Source: Pedobacter alluvionis (GTDB lineage: Bacteria; Bacteroidota; Bacteroidia; Sphingobacteriales; Sphingobacteriaceae). Taken from it: a stretch of 64,000 bases of DNA. Of this stretch, positions 25,261 through 33,852 are shown piece by piece. The first letter of the stretch is position 1. Every line of letters starts with the position of its first letter. Both the position numbers and the translations under genes were made by a program. The stretch covers positions 310,001-374,000 of the forward strand of contig NZ_RCCK01000015.1 of NCBI RefSeq assembly GCF_003664035.1, given 5' to 3'. A model generated the notes under the pieces. It made no database searches and was not told the DNA's origin. It saw only the letters and a list, made by a program, of their open reading frames with translations.

Positions 25261-25941
25261 ATGAAAAAAATTGGTTTGGTAGGTGGTATCAGTTGGGTAT
25301 CTACTATAGATTATTATCGTTTTATAAATGAGGGTGTAAATGAGCGTTTGGGTGGGTTAAATTTCGCTGAATGTTTAATTTACTCCCTTAATTTTGGCGA
25401 TGTTCAGGATAAAACCTGGGAAGGATCGTTTGATCTTTTACTCAATGCCTGCGAAAGTTTAAAACAGAGTGGGGCAGAAGCAATTGTACTCTGCGCCAAT
25501 ACAGCACATCTTTTTGCCGATCAGTTACAAGAAAAAATAGCTCTGCCTATTATCCATATCGGTACCGAAACCGCTAAAGCCATAAATGCTACTGGAATTA
25601 AAAATATAGGACTCTTAGGTACTGTATTTACTATGGAAAAGGACTTTTATATTAAAAAGCTCGAAGACCATGGGTTAAATGTTTTGGTGCCTTCTAAGAA
25701 AGAAACCCGCGATTATATACAGTTTACCCTTAAAGAAGAATTAGGTAGAGGAGTAATATTGGAAGAAACAAAGGCACAATATATCCAGATAATTAATGAT
25801 CTGATCAAGGAAGGAGCTGAGGGGATAATTCTGGGATGTACCGAAATCCCTATGCTGATCAATCAGGATGACTTTGAGATTCCGGTATTTGATACTACCA
25901 AAATCCATTGCGAGGCGATCGTGGATTACATGCTTTCTTAG
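25261..25941 (+). CDS. Aspartate/glutamate racemase family protein
   Basis: A 226-residue cofactor-independent racemase fold. The two catalytic cysteines are in LCANTAH (about residue 78) and LGCTEIP (about 192), on the two pseudo-symmetric domains; the start IGLVGGISW is typical of aspartate racemases of the YgeA type. It would interconvert L- and D-aspartate or a similar amino acid. It follows cysS by 44 nt and may be read through. The exact substrate is open. Confidence 0.88.
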   Translation: MKKIGLVGGISWVSTIDYYRFINEGVNERLGGLNFAECLIYSLNFGDVQDKTWEGSFDLLLNACESLKQSGAEAIVLCANTAHLFADQLQEKIALPIIHIGTETAKAINATGIKNIGLLGTVFTMEKDFYIKKLEDHGLNVLVPSKKETRDYIQFTLKEELGRGVILEETKAQYIQIINDLIKEGAEGIILGCTEIPMLINQDDFEIPVFDTTKIHCEAIVDYMLS

Positions 25942-26079
25942 ACCACACTTTAATATACTAGGGCTGAAAACAAATCTCATAAGTTTTCAGGCTCACCAAG
26001 AATTTGTTCCCCTTTGAGGGGGGCAGGGGGGATGAGAGATAATTACACTACTTTAAACAATTTTCCGTTAGATTAAACA

Positions 26080-27060
26080 ATGAATAAAAAACTTTTAATA
26101 CTGCCTTTATTCGCATTAATTGCATTTTATGCTTGTCAGAACAAAACAAACCGAAATGTTGATGAAAATGTAGAAAAGGCAACAGGTTTAGTTTCTCCTG
26201 ATTTTAATGCCGATAGTGCTTATGCTTATACCAAAGCTCAGGTTGACTTTGGGCCAAGGATTCCAGGCACCACCGCTCATCAAAAATGTGCAGATTATTT
26301 GGTGGTAAAATTAAGGACGTTCGGTGCAGAAGTAAGTATCCAGGGTGAGCAAACGCAAACTTATGATAGGAAAAGCTTTCAACTGAAAAATATTGTCGCC
26401 ATTTTTAATCCAGGTCAAAAAAAGAGGATTTTAATTACGGCACACTGGGATGCCCGTCCATTTTCTGATCAGGATACCGATCCTGCAAATCATGCAAAAC
26501 CTTTTGATGCGGCAAATGATGGTGCAAGCGGGGTGGCGGTGATTTTGGAAATGGCACGTCAGATTCAACAGAAACAGCCAGATGTTGGAGTCGATTTTGT
26601 ATTGTGGGATTTAGAAGACTATGGCAAGGCCAATGATGAAACGCCAGATGAAACTACCTGGTGTTTAGGTTCTCAATACTGGGCTAAAAAAGCAAATGCG
26701 AAAGGGTATAAAGCTTTGTACGGCATTAACCTCGATATGGTTGGTGGCGGTAACGCACAGTTTACTCAGGATGAAATCTCCCGTCAGGCTGCTCCAAATG
26801 TAGTGAACAAGGTTTGGAACATTGGTAATGAAATTGGCTATGCCTCTTACTTCACGAAAATTCCGAGTGGGAAATTGGTTGATGATCATCTTTGGATGAA
26901 CAAAGCAGGTATTCCATCTATCGATATTATCCATTACAATGACAACAGTGGTTTTTATATCAATTGGCACACGCAATTGGATAACTTAGCCAATATTGAT
27001 AAAAATACGTTGAAGGCCACCGGGCAAACTGTTTTAGAAGTCATATATAGAGAAAAATAA
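26080..27060 (+). CDS. M28-family lipoprotein, possible glutaminyl-peptide cyclotransferase
   Basis: A 326-residue lipoprotein (lipobox AFYAC near residue 19). The M28 zinc fold shows TAHWDARPFSD (His-x-Asp), NDGASGVAV (bridging Asp), WDLEDYG (catalytic/zinc Glu) and a late IIHYN histidine. The HWDARP and IDxIHY patterns are closer to animal-type glutaminyl cyclases, known from Porphyromonas and relatives, than to aminopeptidases. If so, it forms N-terminal pyroglutamate on exported proteins, a common need in Bacteroidota where the signal peptidase leaves Gln at position 1. Several proteins in this window have such a site (AQ). An aminopeptidase remains possible. Confidence 0.82.
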   Translation: MNKKLLILPLFALIAFYACQNKTNRNVDENVEKATGLVSPDFNADSAYAYTKAQVDFGPRIPGTTAHQKCADYLVVKLRTFGAEVSIQGEQTQTYDRKSFQLKNIVAIFNPGQKKRILITAHWDARPFSDQDTDPANHAKPFDAANDGASGVAVILEMARQIQQKQPDVGVDFVLWDLEDYGKANDETPDETTWCLGSQYWAKKANAKGYKALYGINLDMVGGGNAQFTQDEISRQAAPNVVNKVWNIGNEIGYASYFTKIPSGKLVDDHLWMNKAGIPSIDIIHYNDNSGFYINWHTQLDNLANIDKNTLKATGQTVLEVIYREK

Positions 27061-27149
27061 CTGTCCTTAATGTGTAATTGTTAATTACTTTTAAGGTCAT
27101 ACATTAAAGAAAATTCTATATTCGCCAAACAATATTATCTTAATTAATA

Positions 27150-28007
27150 ATGAAACAATTATTTTCAACTGCAATAGCTTCGCTTTTCGCCCTGGGTGCT
27201 TTTGCCCAAAAAAGCGACGGAACAACCAAATCTTTAGTAAATGCTGAAAAGGATTTTGCTAAGTCAATTGCCAAAAATGGAGATAAAGAAGCTTTTACAG
27301 ACTATTCAACAACAAGCACTTTAGTGTTTAGGCCAAACCCAGTTAATGCTAAAACTTTTTATGCTGGCAAAGCAGATGCTGAAAAGGATGTAACATGGAC
27401 GCCAAACTTGGCAAAGGTATCACGCAGTGGCGATTTAGGTTTTACCACAGGGCCGTATGAAGTTGGAACTTCGGAGAAAAAATACGGTCAATATCTATCA
27501 ATCTGGAAACCGGAAAACGGCAGATGGAAACTAGCTATTGATTTAGGAACAGAAAGTAATAAACCTTTGGCTAAAGTTTCGCCACAGTTTATCGAGCCTA
27601 AAGATCATGTTGCACCAAAGTTTTTAAATGAAAAGGAAATTAAGGCTGGGAAGGATATTATCTTAACTACTGAAAAAACATTAAATACCTTGTTAAAAAC
27701 CCATGGAATTGCAGCATTTGGAGGCTTTTTAACCAACGATGCACGTTTACTTTTCCCAGGTAACGAAGCCATTGATGGAAAAGGAAAAATTATTTCTTTT
27801 TATAATGGAATGATTAGCAAAATCAATTTGAAAACAACAGGGGTAGATAAGGCAATCGGTAGTGATTTGGCCTATACTTATGGTGTGGCTACTATTGATT
27901 ACAAAGCCGATTTACGTGAAAGTTTTAACTATGTTTTCGTTTATGAAAAAGCAGCAGACGCAAGCTGGAACTTAATTGTACAGGCTTTCGTACCTGCAGA
28001 AAGATAA
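27150..28007 (+). CDS. Secreted protein with two SnoaL/DUF4440-like domains
   Basis: A 285-residue protein with a signal peptide ending ALGAFAQ. Two consecutive NTF2-like domains of the DUF4440/SnoaL type are visible. The first is about 25-140 with EKDFAKSIAKNG and a YLSIWKPENGRWKLAID strand. The second is about 165-285 with a closing VFVYEKAADASWNLIVQAF strand. NTF2-like folds bind small molecules or act as weak enzymes; no catalytic residues can be named here. A terminator follows. Confidence 0.75.
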   Translation: MKQLFSTAIASLFALGAFAQKSDGTTKSLVNAEKDFAKSIAKNGDKEAFTDYSTTSTLVFRPNPVNAKTFYAGKADAEKDVTWTPNLAKVSRSGDLGFTTGPYEVGTSEKKYGQYLSIWKPENGRWKLAIDLGTESNKPLAKVSPQFIEPKDHVAPKFLNEKEIKAGKDIILTTEKTLNTLLKTHGIAAFGGFLTNDARLLFPGNEAIDGKGKIISFYNGMISKINLKTTGVDKAIGSDLAYTYGVATIDYKADLRESFNYVFVYEKAADASWNLIVQAFVPAER

Positions 28008-28028
28008 ATAACAAATGTGAATTAAAGA

Positions 28029-28058
28029 GGGCTCTCCGTAAAAAGAAGCCCTTTTTTT
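28029..28058 (+). terminator. Terminator after the SnoaL-like gene
   Basis: GGGCT...AGCCC stem (5 bp, 13-nt loop) followed by seven T, 22 nt past the stop. Confidence 0.65.
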
Positions 28059-28089
28059 ATTTCAGAGATTTATCTTTTTTCCGCACTCA

Positions 28090-28165
28090 AGGTCGGTTTA
28101 GCCCCGATTGAAGCGGCATCCTTGGAGCATAGCGGAAAGATATAGCGAAAAGCGGGAACAAACAT
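28090..28165. repeat. TTGAAGCGGC-type REP-like element
   Basis: AGCCCCGATTGAAGCGGCATCC...TATAGCGAAAAGCGGGAAC, a pattern I recall from Pedobacter genomes; related to 23491-23560. A short open frame across it (28108-28317) is not a gene. Confidence 0.6.
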
Positions 28166-28240
28166 TAAAAATAGCACAGTTTTTGCGCTTCAAAACAAGG
28201 ATAATTACAAATAAAACAACCTTTTTTACGTTTAGAATTC

Positions 28241-29128
28241 ATGCACAAAAAGTTACTTCTACTCTCCACGCTTACTTTACTTTTCTTAAACGTTTCTGCT
28301 CAAAAGAAAAAATTTGATGTACAGGGTAAAGCTGGTGCACGCGGTATTATGCCCGAAAATACCATTGAGGGAATGTTAAAAGCTATCGATTTAGGTGTTA
28401 ACACCTTAGAGATGGATGCAGTAATCTCAAAAGATAAACAGGTCGTGCTTTCACAAGAGCCTTATTTCAATAACGAGATTTCTTTACAACCCAACGGTAA
28501 GGCGATTACTTTAAAAGACCAAAAGAATTATAACATCTATAAAATGGATTATGAGGAGGTTAAAAAGTTTGATGTAGGGAGTAAAGTCCATAGCCGCTTT
28601 CCCGGACAGATGAAGTTTAAAGCTTACAAACCGCTACTCTCTGAAACTATAGATGCAGTTGATGCTTACGTTAAGGAACACAAACTAGCCAAACCGGTTT
28701 ATAGTATCGAAACGAAAACGATTAAAAATGGCGACAATGAATTTCATCCGGAACCTGCAGAATTTGTAGAGTTGATTATGGATATCGTTAATTCGAAAAA
28801 AATTGCTAAAAGGGTTATTATCGAATCGTTTGATATGCGAACGCTACAATACCTGCACGAGAAATATCCAAAAATACAAACTTCATTATTGATTGATGAA
28901 AAAGAACCCTTTGAAGATTATATTGAGAAATTAGGTTTTAAACCTACCATTTATAGTCCCTATTCCGTTCTGGTTGGTAAAGGCCTGGTAGACCGCTGTC
29001 ATAAAATGGGGATCAAAATTATCCCCTGGACAGTTAATACGGTGAAAGAAGTGAATTATTTTATGAGTTTGGGGGTAGATGGCATCATTACCGATTTCCC
29101 AAACATTATGGGGCAACTCAAAAAATAA
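28241..29128 (+). CDS. Glycerophosphodiester phosphodiesterase homologue lacking the catalytic histidines
   Basis: A 295-residue secreted GDPD-fold protein (signal peptide ending NVSAQ). The fold markers are clear: PENT at 38-41, the metal-site LEMD at 56-59, and the C-terminal WTVNTVKE and GVDGIITDFP. Active members read GHRGxxGxxPENT and SHEP. Here the equivalent positions are GKAGARGIMPENT (His-Arg replaced by Lys30-Ala31) and SQEP (His replaced by Gln72). Both general acid/base histidines are gone, while the metal ligands Glu57 and Asp59 remain. It is probably a non-catalytic binding protein. The open frame is intact and ends in a strong terminator, so it does not look like a decaying gene. 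Confidence 0.85.
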   Translation: MHKKLLLLSTLTLLFLNVSAQKKKFDVQGKAGARGIMPENTIEGMLKAIDLGVNTLEMDAVISKDKQVVLSQEPYFNNEISLQPNGKAITLKDQKNYNIYKMDYEEVKKFDVGSKVHSRFPGQMKFKAYKPLLSETIDAVDAYVKEHKLAKPVYSIETKTIKNGDNEFHPEPAEFVELIMDIVNSKKIAKRVIIESFDMRTLQYLHEKYPKIQTSLLIDEKEPFEDYIEKLGFKPTIYSPYSVLVGKGLVDRCHKMGIKIIPWTVNTVKEVNYFMSLGVDGIITDFPNIMGQLKK

Positions 29129-29136
29129 AGAAGTAT

Positions 29137-29175
29137 AAAAAAAGCGTTCAGATTTTAAATCGGAACGCTTTTTTT
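29137..29175. terminator. Bidirectional terminator
   Basis: A perfect 13-bp stem AAAAAAAGCGTTC/GAACGCTTTTTTT (29137-29149, 29163-29175). It has T-tracts in both directions and lies between the GDPD-like gene and the convergent small membrane protein. Confidence 0.9.
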
Positions 29176-29196
29176 ATGCTTCCTGAAAAGAAGGCC

Positions 29197-29385
29197 CTAA
29201 TGGTGTGCTTCTGGTTTTTCGTGCGCTGCTTCAGTTTTTTCATGATGAGCAGATGCTTCTTCGTGGTTAAAGATTGGTCTGGTGAAATAGACACACAGTA
29301 ATAAAACCAGAATCCATGCAGCCAATGGTAAAGCCCAAATGCCTTTTGTTTGCTGAGCCGGTGCGTGTGAATCGTGAGCTGACAT
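29197..29385 (-). CDS. Small single-pass membrane protein with His-rich tail
   Basis: A 62-residue protein. One hydrophobic helix (about 16-35, IWALPLAAWILVLLLC) separates a short N-terminus containing HDSHAP from a C-terminal tail full of His and Glu (HEEASAHHEK...HH). I do not recognise the family. The size resembles small accessory subunits of respiratory complexes, and the histidines could bind metal, but no neighbour supports this. It is supported as a gene by the terminator at its 3' end and by biased composition. Confidence 0.55.
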   Translation of the reverse strand: MSAHDSHAPAQQTKGIWALPLAAWILVLLLCVYFTRPIFNHEEASAHHEKTEAAHEKPEAHH

Positions 29386-29529
29386 ATCGAATATTTTTGA
29401 TTTAAAAATTTATGCTTTGTAATTGTGTGGTAAAGATAGTAACAAAATTAAAATAATAAGAGCAATTTGGCGAATAGTATTTGAAGGTCATCCAGCGTAT
29501 TAAAAAGTGATAAAAGGCACTGCCTTTTA

Positions 29530-30048
29530 TCACTGTAAGTCGTAAATCATTGCTTTTGTGCTATTCATTTTGCCTTTAATACGGTTTTGATGCTCCTGTA
29601 AAGTGCTTTGTTCATCCTGAACGGCATTAAACAGTTCGGCTTTTTTGAAATGGTTTGCCGCTTCTGCAAAATTTTGCTGTTGCTCAGCATGTAGGCCCAA
29701 ACATTCGTATATATGTGCTTCGCAAACACCAGGAACAAGTAAAGCTTTCTCTGCAACCTGTTTCACCAGCTTGTGCATTTTAAGCGTAATAACAAGTTCC
29801 AGATAGGGTTTATATACTTCTGGAAAATCAGAATCTAGCTCAATGCAGCGTTTGTAATAATAACCTGCGGTTTTGTAATCTTTAAAGTGGTTTTGATAAA
29901 TATCGCCCAATTGAAAATATGCTCTTGCATAATCAGGGTCGAAAACAATAATTTCGTTAAAATACTGAAGTGCCTTGGGTAATTCGCCCCAGTGCAGTTC
30001 TTCAATGGCCTGTAGATATTTTTCTTCTACAGTGGTATAAATGTCCAT
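29530..30048 (-). CDS. Tetratricopeptide-repeat protein
   Basis: A soluble protein of about 172 residues built from TPR units. Recognisable ones are ALQYFNEIIVFDPDYARAYFQLGDIY, then YYKRCIELDSDFPEVYKPY, and near the end CLGLHAEQQQNFAEAANHFKKAE. I start at ATG 30048 (MDIYTTVEEKYLQ) because the upstream in-frame extension is hydrophobic and unlike a TPR cap. TPRs bind peptides or proteins; the partner is unknown. It has no operon neighbours. Confidence 0.75.
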   Translation of the reverse strand: MDIYTTVEEKYLQAIEELHWGELPKALQYFNEIIVFDPDYARAYFQLGDIYQNHFKDYKTAGYYYKRCIELDSDFPEVYKPYLELVITLKMHKLVKQVAEKALLVPGVCEAHIYECLGLHAEQQQNFAEAANHFKKAELFNAVQDEQSTLQEHQNRIKGKMNSTKAMIYDLQ

Positions 30049-30247
30049 AACGGATATAATTAATTTTAATAAGCGATTAATGCTTAGCAAATGCGTAATA
30101 AATGATTTTAAATTTTGGTTTTATGCTATAACGGCAAAAACGCTAAGGGTTGGGAAGGAAATTTAAGTCAATACCCAAGCCCTTTATGCCACAAGACGGG
30201 CTAAAGCTTAATTGTTGGATATGTAGTTGACGTAGCATTTCTATAAA

Positions 30248-30562
30248 TTATGATGCAAAGATATTTATTTTCAGTGAATTGCAAATTATTTTTTTTTCGA
30301 TCGATGAGCTTTTCATATTGACCAGCGCATTTTTAATCTGTCTCCTATGCCTTAAAATATGAACAATGGCATGTTCGAGCATCTGTTCTACATCGTATTG
30401 TTGTCCCCACTTTGTGTTGATCTTTTTCGATTGATCGAACTCTTCCATGGTGATGTCTGGATTTCTGTTGAAAAAGTCCTGGTTATACTTAAATGCTTCC
30501 CGGAGTCTTGAGATATAAGGTATGATCTGGTCAAACTGCCACTCATTCGTTTCTCTGAATAT
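30248..30562 (-). pseudogene. 5'-truncated DinB-family gene
   Basis: An open frame on the minus strand from 30562 to 30248 has no start codon before an internal ATG (30448), and is closed upstream by TAA (30565-30563). It reads RETNEWQFDQIIPYISRLR... and then QYDVEQMLEHAIVHILRHRRQI, the C-terminal helix of DinB-like (damage-inducible, four-helix metal-binding) proteins. The N-terminal half is missing and replaced by sequence rich in palindromes, so the gene is a remnant. A short 66-residue product from the internal ATG is possible but unlikely to fold. Confidence 0.75.
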
Positions 30563-30581
30563 TTACACGAATATAGCTTGT

Positions 30582-30628
30582 AGAGTTGACAACTTTAATA
30601 GCAAAGAGGCAATAAAGTTGTCAACTCT
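30582..30628. repeat. Perfect 16-bp inverted repeat
   Basis: AGAGTTGACAACTTTA (30582-30597) pairs with TAAAGTTGTCAACTCT (30613-30628), 15-nt loop. It sits at the truncation edge of the DinB remnant. Confidence 0.75.
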
Positions 30629-30668
30629 TGCATTAATTTCTAATATTTTGAAATAGGATTTTATGTTG

Positions 30669-30762
30669 GTCGAGATTTGCAATCTCGACCTGCTGTATTG
30701 TGGATTTGTAATCCACTAATAGAAGTTAAAAATTCTGGCTCATCAGACTGGATTACAAATCC
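30669..30762. repeat. Cluster of three REP hairpins with TTTGTAA-type loops
   Basis: GTCGAGATT-TGC-AATCTCGAC (30669-30689), GTGGATT-TGT-AATCCAC (30700-30716) and GGATT-ACA-AATCC (30750-30762). The shared centre (ATTTGTAAT or its complement) with variable arms is what one expects for REP sequences of a RAYT-type system. A similar cluster lies at 45200-45269. Confidence 0.7.
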
Positions 30763-30779
30763 CGACTAGCTTAATGCTA

Positions 30780-31742
30780 CTACAATAAATCTTTAATGAT
30801 TTTTTCGATTGATAAACCTTCAGCTTCTGCGCGGTAGTTCCGCACAATACGGTGACGTAAAATAGGCTCGGCTACGGCTTTTACATCTTCAATATCTGGT
30901 GAATATTTTCCGGTTACAGCGGCATGGCATTTTGCGCCCAGCACTAAAAATTGCGAAGCACGCGGACCTGCACCCCAGCTAATATATTTATTAACGGCAT
31001 CAGTCGCAAACTCACTATTTGGACGGGTTTTAGCAGCTAGTTTAACGGCATATTCCAAAACGTTATCGGTAATTGGAATATCGCGGATCAGTTTCTGGAA
31101 ATATTGGATATCATCTGCATGGATAATTTTCTGCAGTTGAGTGGTTTTATTGCTTGTGGTGTTTTTTACGATGTTCAATTCATCTGCAAAGGCAGGATAA
31201 TTTAATTGAATGTTGAACATGAACCGATCCAATTGAGCTTCGGGTAGGGGATAAGTTCCTTCCTGTTCAATTGGATTTTGTGTGGCCAAAACAAAGAATG
31301 GTTTTGGTAAAGTATGCGTTTGTCCGCCTGCAGTGACCGATTTTTCCTGCATGGCTTCCAATAAAGCCGCCTGGGTTTTTGGCGGTGTACGGTTAATCTC
31401 ATCAGCTAGGATAATATTAGAAAAAACAGGCCCTTTTATAAATTTAAAATGCCTGTCTTCTCCTAAAATCTCTGCGCCAATAATATCGCTGGGCATTAAA
31501 TCGGGTGTAAACTGGATCCGGTTAAAATCGAGGTCCAAAACAGATGCAACTGTTTGTACAAGTAAAGTTTTAGCCAACCCTGGTACGCCAACCAACAAGC
31601 AGTGTCCGTTGCTAAAAATGGCGATTAAAACAGATTTTATGATGTCATCTTGTCCAACTACTACTTTGCTTATTTCGGCTTTGATGTTGTTGAAAGATTG
31701 ATGAAGTGCATCAACAGCTTCTACTTCGTTCTTGTACTGCAT
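30780..31742 (-). CDS. MoxR-family AAA+ ATPase
   Basis: A 320-residue AAA+ ATPase of the MoxR subfamily. It has Walker A in GVPGLAKT (about 55-62), Walker B in ILADEINR, sensor 1 in LATQNP and the lid with PEAQLDRF. MoxR proteins act as chaperones that activate target complexes, often with VWA-domain partners. No VWA/BatA gene follows in this window. It starts 5 nt after the SurA-like gene, so the three genes 33748-30780 form an operon linked to envelope protein folding. Confidence 0.92.
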   Translation of the reverse strand: MQYKNEVEAVDALHQSFNNIKAEISKVVVGQDDIIKSVLIAIFSNGHCLLVGVPGLAKTLLVQTVASVLDLDFNRIQFTPDLMPSDIIGAEILGEDRHFKFIKGPVFSNIILADEINRTPPKTQAALLEAMQEKSVTAGGQTHTLPKPFFVLATQNPIEQEGTYPLPEAQLDRFMFNIQLNYPAFADELNIVKNTTSNKTTQLQKIIHADDIQYFQKLIRDIPITDNVLEYAVKLAAKTRPNSEFATDAVNKYISWGAGPRASQFLVLGAKCHAAVTGKYSPDIEDVKAVAEPILRHRIVRNYRAEAEGLSIEKIIKDLL

Positions 31743-31747
31743 TGGTA

Positions 31748-33106
31748 TTATTTTGCGGCTGTGGTTTTAGTCCAGATTTTTAGTTCATCACAGGTATTAA
31801 ATTCGTCGTCGATTTTAATGTAGGTGCTTTCGCGACGTTTTTCAAACCATTCGCTTAAAGTACGATTAATTTTATCACTTTGTGCGGCATCTCTGATTTT
31901 TGGGAAATCTTGAGCTAAGTTTGCTTTGTGCGGTGGAATTTTAGATTTTAAATATAAAATGCGGTACCCTTGTTTTCCATCAGCTGCCGTAAATAAATCT
32001 GGTTTGGAAATACCACCGATTTTCATACTATCGATTACCAGAAACACAGAAGGATCTAATTTATCAACAGGAATAAAGGTACTTCTTGCCTGAACATTTT
32101 CTGCATTAAGCATCATACCACCATTGTATTTGCTCTCTTTATTATCTGAATAAAGGTTTGCTGCAGCAGCGAAGCTTATTTTTTTACCAATAATGTTATT
32201 GTAAATGCTATCTGCATGTAATTTTAAACGAGTCAAACTTTCTGGTGTAGTTTTAGGCGTAATTAAAATATGTCTAACGTGTACCTGCTCACCTCTGCGC
32301 TCTAAAACCTGTAAAAAGTGGAAACCATAATCTGTTTCGAATACGGGCGAAATTTCTCCGGCTTTTAGTTTAAATGCCCAGGCCGTAAATTCTTTAACCA
32401 TGGTGTTCCTGTCGATAAAACCGTAATCACCACCATCGGCAGCAGAACCTGGATCTTCAGAATAAGTTTTTGCTAAAACACCCATATCCTCGCCACTTTT
32501 AACCCTTAAACGAAGGGCTTCAATTTTATCGCGGAATTTCTGTTTTTCTGCTCTGGTTAACTGTGGATTTAAAATCACTTCACCAACTTCAACTTCGGTA
32601 TTAAATTCCGGAACACTATCACCCAAAGATTTGAAATACTTTTCAACCTCCATTGGCGTAACATTAATGTTTTCGGTGATTTTTTGCTGCATTTTCTGTG
32701 CAATCAATTCATCTTTTACCGATGGTCTGATTTCATCTTTGTACTGCAAAACAGATTTGTTCAAGAATTGCTCTAAACGCTCCTGGCCACCTGCACGCTG
32801 CATACTGTAACGCATGCGCTTGTTAACCTCATCATCAACGGCACCGTCCTCAACCATTACTGAATCGATTTCAGCCTGTTGTTTAAGCAGCTTTTGGGTT
32901 AAGGTTTGTTGTAAAATTTTACATTTAATCTCACTGTTAGGCTGGTTACCCTGATAAAGATATTGTGTGTATTGTTGGTTTAAATCTGATAGCAGGATAA
33001 TATTATTTCCTACAACAGCAGCAACTTTATCTACAGTATGCTTTTGAGCGAAACTGTTTAAAAACAGGCAAATTAAAGCGGTTGCTACTAAAAAAACTTT
33101 CTTCAT
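31748..33106 (-). CDS. SurA-like periplasmic chaperone/peptidyl-prolyl isomerase
   Basis: A 452-residue exported protein (signal peptide ending NSFAQK). The N-terminal SurA chaperone domain is at about 20-165 (DKVAAVVGNNIILLSDL). It is followed by two parvulin-type domains, the first around 170-265 with EVEVGEVILNPQ and YSEDPGSAADGGDYGFI, the second around 270-370 with QVHVRHILITPK. It should escort outer-membrane proteins through the periplasm. I place the start at ATG 33106 (MKKVFLVATA) because the -7 box at 33125-33132 overlaps the longer in-frame TTG start. Confidence 0.92.
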   Translation of the reverse strand: MKKVFLVATALICLFLNSFAQKHTVDKVAAVVGNNIILLSDLNQQYTQYLYQGNQPNSEIKCKILQQTLTQKLLKQQAEIDSVMVEDGAVDDEVNKRMRYSMQRAGGQERLEQFLNKSVLQYKDEIRPSVKDELIAQKMQQKITENINVTPMEVEKYFKSLGDSVPEFNTEVEVGEVILNPQLTRAEKQKFRDKIEALRLRVKSGEDMGVLAKTYSEDPGSAADGGDYGFIDRNTMVKEFTAWAFKLKAGEISPVFETDYGFHFLQVLERRGEQVHVRHILITPKTTPESLTRLKLHADSIYNNIIGKKISFAAAANLYSDNKESKYNGGMMLNAENVQARSTFIPVDKLDPSVFLVIDSMKIGGISKPDLFTAADGKQGYRILYLKSKIPPHKANLAQDFPKIRDAAQSDKINRTLSEWFEKRRESTYIKIDDEFNTCDELKIWTKTTAAK

Positions 33107-33124
33107 TCTATTTATTATATTTTG

Positions 33125-33132
33125 CAAATTTA
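33125..33132 (-). promoter_or_regulatory. -7 box of the SurA-like gene
   Basis: TAAATTTG on the minus strand, 18 nt before the ATG at 33106. It gives surA-moxR a promoter of its own in the gap after the short chaperone gene. Confidence 0.6.
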
Positions 33133-33160
33133 ATACTTATGGTCAAAAAAAACAGGTTGG

Positions 33161-33748
33161 TTATAACTTGGCAAGCTTCTTCAACTCGTTTTCGTTAATT
33201 TTAATCTGATATTTTTGTTTTAGGCCTTTAAGCCATTTTTCTTCTAAACTTAGTTGGTAATCGGCAATTACCTCTCCTCTAACTTCGCTTAAAGGTTTAT
33301 CGTAATTTTGTTTGTTTTTCGTATAAAATTCATTTATCGCCTGCTCGTCTTCCTGCGCCTTGTTCCATATTTTTTGTTCAGAAACATTAAACATTAAAAC
33401 ACCTTCGCGGTATTCGTTCAGCAGGAAATCGTGATCTTTGCTACTCACCCCAACTTTTTTATGTGTGGTCAATGCATCCTCATAAGTTTTAATTTCTTCC
33501 TGGTAACCTGCGTTTTTGTCCAATCCCATTTCGCGGGCATCTAAAACCTTAAGCTTAAAATTTATGTACAAGTTTAAATAGGCCTGTAAAGTATTGTACG
33601 CAGCACTAACGTTTCCATTATGGCTTTTTTTGTATGCCCACATAAATTCTTTAGCACTTATTGATTTACCGTTTATAACAGCCACGTTTTGTGCAAACGA
33701 AATGCTATAAATAAAGCTGAAAACAAATAGGCAATAAGCTTTCCTCAC
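33161..33748 (-). CDS. Short SurA-like chaperone without PPIase domain
   Basis: A protein of about 195 residues. Its start INGKSISAKEFMWAY and YLNLYINFKLKVLDAREMGLD match the N-terminal chaperone part of the large Bacteroidota parvulin proteins. LLNEYREGVLMFNVSEQKIWNKA matches their C-terminal part. The parvulin domain that normally lies between them is absent: about 20 residues join the two parts. GTG 33748 gives a good signal peptide (VRKAYCLFVFSFIYSISFAQ); the longer TTG start would weaken it. It precedes surA by 54 nt. Probably a pure chaperone. Confidence 0.75.
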   Translation of the reverse strand: MRKAYCLFVFSFIYSISFAQNVAVINGKSISAKEFMWAYKKSHNGNVSAAYNTLQAYLNLYINFKLKVLDAREMGLDKNAGYQEEIKTYEDALTTHKKVGVSSKDHDFLLNEYREGVLMFNVSEQKIWNKAQEDEQAINEFYTKNKQNYDKPLSEVRGEVIADYQLSLEEKWLKGLKQKYQIKINENELKKLAKL

Positions 33749-33852
33749 GCAGGGCACTCTATAAATTTTAAGGGATAAAAGTAACAATTAGCGACGCTAT
33801 TATAAGATATTTAACTAATTTTAACAGAAATTATTATCCAACAAAAATACGA

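Noticed and set aside
28108..28317. Open frame of 69 codons before the GDPD-like gene
   Set aside because: It runs through a REP-like element and overlaps the start of the real gene in another frame.
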